This document shows, piece by piece, positions 6,165-6,704 of a stretch of 6,704 bases of DNA. Location: assembly GCA_030627625.1 (NCBI GenBank), contig DAOURR010000087.1, positions 1 through 6,704 on the forward strand. Direction: 5' to 3'. The DNA is from UBA3103 sp002365855 (lineage in GTDB: Bacteria > Bacillota > Desulfotomaculia > Desulfotomaculales > Pelotomaculaceae). The notes under the pieces are model-generated. The model was not told the origin of the DNA. It saw nothing but the letters and a program-made list of their open reading frames with translations, and did not search any database. The position numbers were made by a program, and so were the translations under genes. The stretch's first letter is position 1. Each line of letters starts with the position of its first letter.

Positions 6165-6350
6165 TTAAGAATTGAGGGCTTTTAGCAATAGAAAAATAGC
6201 TAAAATAGCTGTAACACCGTGGAAGGCATATGCCGGAACTGCATCTTTACTTAAGGGTGAGTATTTTCCGCAGAACACGTCCGCCATTACATACAGAATT
6301 CAGGCAGCTGAAGCCAGCCAGACAACAACTGCGGCTATCCACCATAACAT
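6165..6350 (-). CDS. Small membrane protein with in-frame UGA, putative selenoprotein (copy 1)
   Basis: A 61-codon frame starting at ATG 6350 and ending in tandem TAA stops, interrupted only by TGA at codon 17 (6302-6300). With X for TGA it begins MLWWIAAVVVWLASAAX and continues ILYVMADVFCGKYSPLSKDA. A near-consensus AAGGCGGTG site lies 8 nt upstream. There are two membrane segments, about 4-24 (containing X) and 45-57, joined by a short polar loop with one Cys. It aligns with the next gene downstream: I after X, VF at X+8/9, YSxL at X+13 to X+16, then AFH, with about 30% identity. Trp is encoded three times as TGG before the UGA, so TGA is not the ordinary Trp codon here. Probably first gene of an operon with copy 2 (42-nt gap) and the flavoenzyme. 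Function unknown. A nonsense-broken pseudogene is possible but would not explain the matching TGA in the paralogue. Confidence 0.6.
6270..6284 (-). promoter_or_regulatory. SECIS-like hairpin after the UGA of copy 1
   Basis: On the minus strand GCGGA (6284-6280) pairs with TCTGC (6274-6270) over 5 bp, one G-U, with the 5-nt loop CGTGT. The loop begins at nucleotide 24 from the T of TGA. Its G and U are at nucleotides 25 and 26, the same as in the hairpin of copy 2. The stem is weaker than in copy 2, and its sequence differs while the pairing is kept. Confidence 0.45.
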
Positions 6351-6358
6351 AATTTAAA

Positions 6359-6367
6359 CACCGCCTT
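6359..6367 (-). promoter_or_regulatory. Ribosome binding site of copy 1
   Basis: AAGGCGGTG on the minus strand differs from the ideal AAGGAGGTG by one base and sits 8 nt before ATG 6350. A site this good indicates that the UGA-containing frame is really translated. Confidence 0.7.
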
Positions 6368-6373
6368 TTGAAA

Positions 6374-6401
6374 GTTATAACCAAGGGCCTACCGGTAACA
6401 A
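6374..6401 (-). promoter_or_regulatory. Candidate promoter of the UGA-gene/flavoenzyme operon
   Basis: On the minus strand TTGTTA (6401-6396) matches the -35 consensus in 4 of 6 positions and TATAAC (6379-6374) the -10 in 5 of 6, with a 16-nt spacer. Transcription would start near 6367, giving a very short leader. It is moderate in quality but well placed between the remnant at 6411-6560 and the first small gene. Confidence 0.35.
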
Positions 6402-6410
6402 AGAAAGTCT

Positions 6411-6560
6411 TCAGTTCAGCCGGTATTTTTTTAACTTGTTTAAGAGCCTGCCTTTCCACTCACCTCCCGGCCAATTCTGGCGCCAACCAACCAAATCGCT
6501 CAGATCTGCTTTACCCTTCTCTCCCGGTTTCGGATTTCCAATGTTTTCATCACCTTGATT
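6411..6560 (-). pseudogene. Coding-like remnant without a start codon
   Basis: From 6560 to the TGA at 6413-6411 a minus-strand frame encodes about 49 residues of protein-like composition. It includes GNPKPGEKGKADLSDL, VGWRQNWPGGEW and the basic end GRLLNKLKKYRLN. It contains no ATG or GTG, and a TAA closes the frame at 6563-6561. The only ATG with a ribosome site (6550, after AAGGTG) is in another frame. This suggests the C-terminal remnant of a frameshifted or truncated gene, lying just inside the IS3 insertion point. I do not recognise the family, and it may be chance. Confidence 0.3.
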
Positions 6561-6598
6561 TTAATACACCGGTTTGTTGTGAAGTAGTGCAATATATA

Positions 6599-6652
6599 AT
6601 GCTCCCAAGAATTGAGACACAGGACAAGAAAAATAAGTTAAAATGGGAGCAT
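6599..6652 (+). promoter_or_regulatory. Inverted repeat sequestering the orfA start
   Basis: ATGCTCCCA (6599-6607) is the perfect complement of TGGGAGCAT (6644-6652), which contains the ribosome binding site and the first two bases of the orfA ATG. RNA entering from outside the element would hide the start in this stem, while RNA begun inside would lack the left arm. Such protection against impinging transcription is known for elements such as IS10 and IS50. Confidence 0.5.
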
Positions 6653-6704
6653 GAAAAAGCGTAATCAGTATTCAGCCGATTTCAAAGCCAAAGTAGTCCT
6701 GGAA
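6600..6704 (+). mobile_element. Left end of an IS3-family insertion sequence (partial)
   Basis: The likely left terminal repeat starts TGCTCCCAAG at 6600, continues through GAGACACAGGACAAG and lies about 50 bp before an IS3-type orfA, the usual spacing. IS3-family ends begin with TG. A perfect -10 box TATAAT (6595-6600) overlaps the proposed junction, though no convincing -35 lies upstream. The right end is beyond the window, so the target duplication cannot be checked. Confidence 0.65.
6651..6704 (+). CDS. IS3-family transposase OrfA, N-terminus only
   Basis: Eighteen codons are visible: MKKRNQYSADFKAKVVLE. The pattern (K/R)-x-YS-x-(D/E)FK-x-KV-x-LE is the start of the helix-turn-helix OrfA (InsE/IS3 type), which binds the terminal repeats and is normally joined to the DDE catalytic OrfB by a -1 frameshift. 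GGGAG (6645-6649) is very close to the ATG, with only one base between. The gene runs off the window, so its integrity is unknown. Confidence 0.8.
   Translation, partial: MKKRNQYSADFKAKVVLE

Noticed and set aside
5880..6350. Organism-wide UGA = Trp code (code 4) as the explanation
   Set aside because: The diguanylate cyclase gene ends naturally at TGA (1479-1481), and Trp is encoded by TGG, including three times in copy 1. It is kept only as a weaker alternative for these genes.
6247..6459. 70-codon minus-strand frame starting at 6459
   Set aside because: It overlaps copy 1 in another frame, lacks family resemblance, and copy 1 is supported by its paralogue and a strong ribosome site.

Overview
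The window looks like a chromosomal segment of a low-to-mid GC Firmicute, probably a clostridial anaerobe. The support is the gene repertoire (a 7TM diguanylate cyclase, a MutS2-family ATPase, a phytoene-desaturase-like flavoenzyme), strong AGGAGG-type ribosome binding sites, and short repeats built on a GGGGACGGTT core that, from memory, are common in Clostridia. No taxonomic marker is present, so this is inference.

Layout: 1-213 holds the tail of a broken IS1634-type transposase followed by two hairpins. 348-1481 (+) is a membrane diguanylate cyclase with intact GGDEF and I-site. 1490-1695 is repeat DNA: a 32-bp tandem repeat overlapping a long inverted repeat. A good sigma-A promoter (1741-1769) is followed by a roughly 300-nt structured leader. 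It leads to a 654-residue MutS2-family ATPase (2083-4047, +) that lacks the usual coiled-coil extension and Smr nuclease domain. 4056-4216 is a second repeat element, and a terminator at 4266-4308 serves the minus-strand genes that converge from the right.

The minus-strand group at 6350-4322 is the most interesting part. It reads as two tiny membrane-protein genes (6350-6165 and 6122-5880) and then a 498-residue FAD-dependent oxidoreductase (5818-4322), separated by 42 and 61 nt. Each small frame is interrupted by exactly one in-frame TGA. The two proteins are recognisably paralogous, and the TGA falls at the same aligned position in both. Each TGA is followed, at nearly the same distance, by a hairpin whose apical loop carries a G-U step, as in bacterial SECIS elements; one loop contains GGUCU, the core of the Escherichia coli fdhF SECIS loop. 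The simplest reading is a tandem pair of unrecognised selenoproteins (or another form of UGA recoding) in an operon with a flavoenzyme. The selenocysteine assignment is inference; the paired TGAs, paralogy and hairpins are visible in the sequence.

Upstream of that operon lies a short coding-like remnant (6411-6560, minus). The window ends in the left end of an IS3-family element (from about 6600), whose orfA ribosome binding site and start codon can be sequestered in a hairpin.
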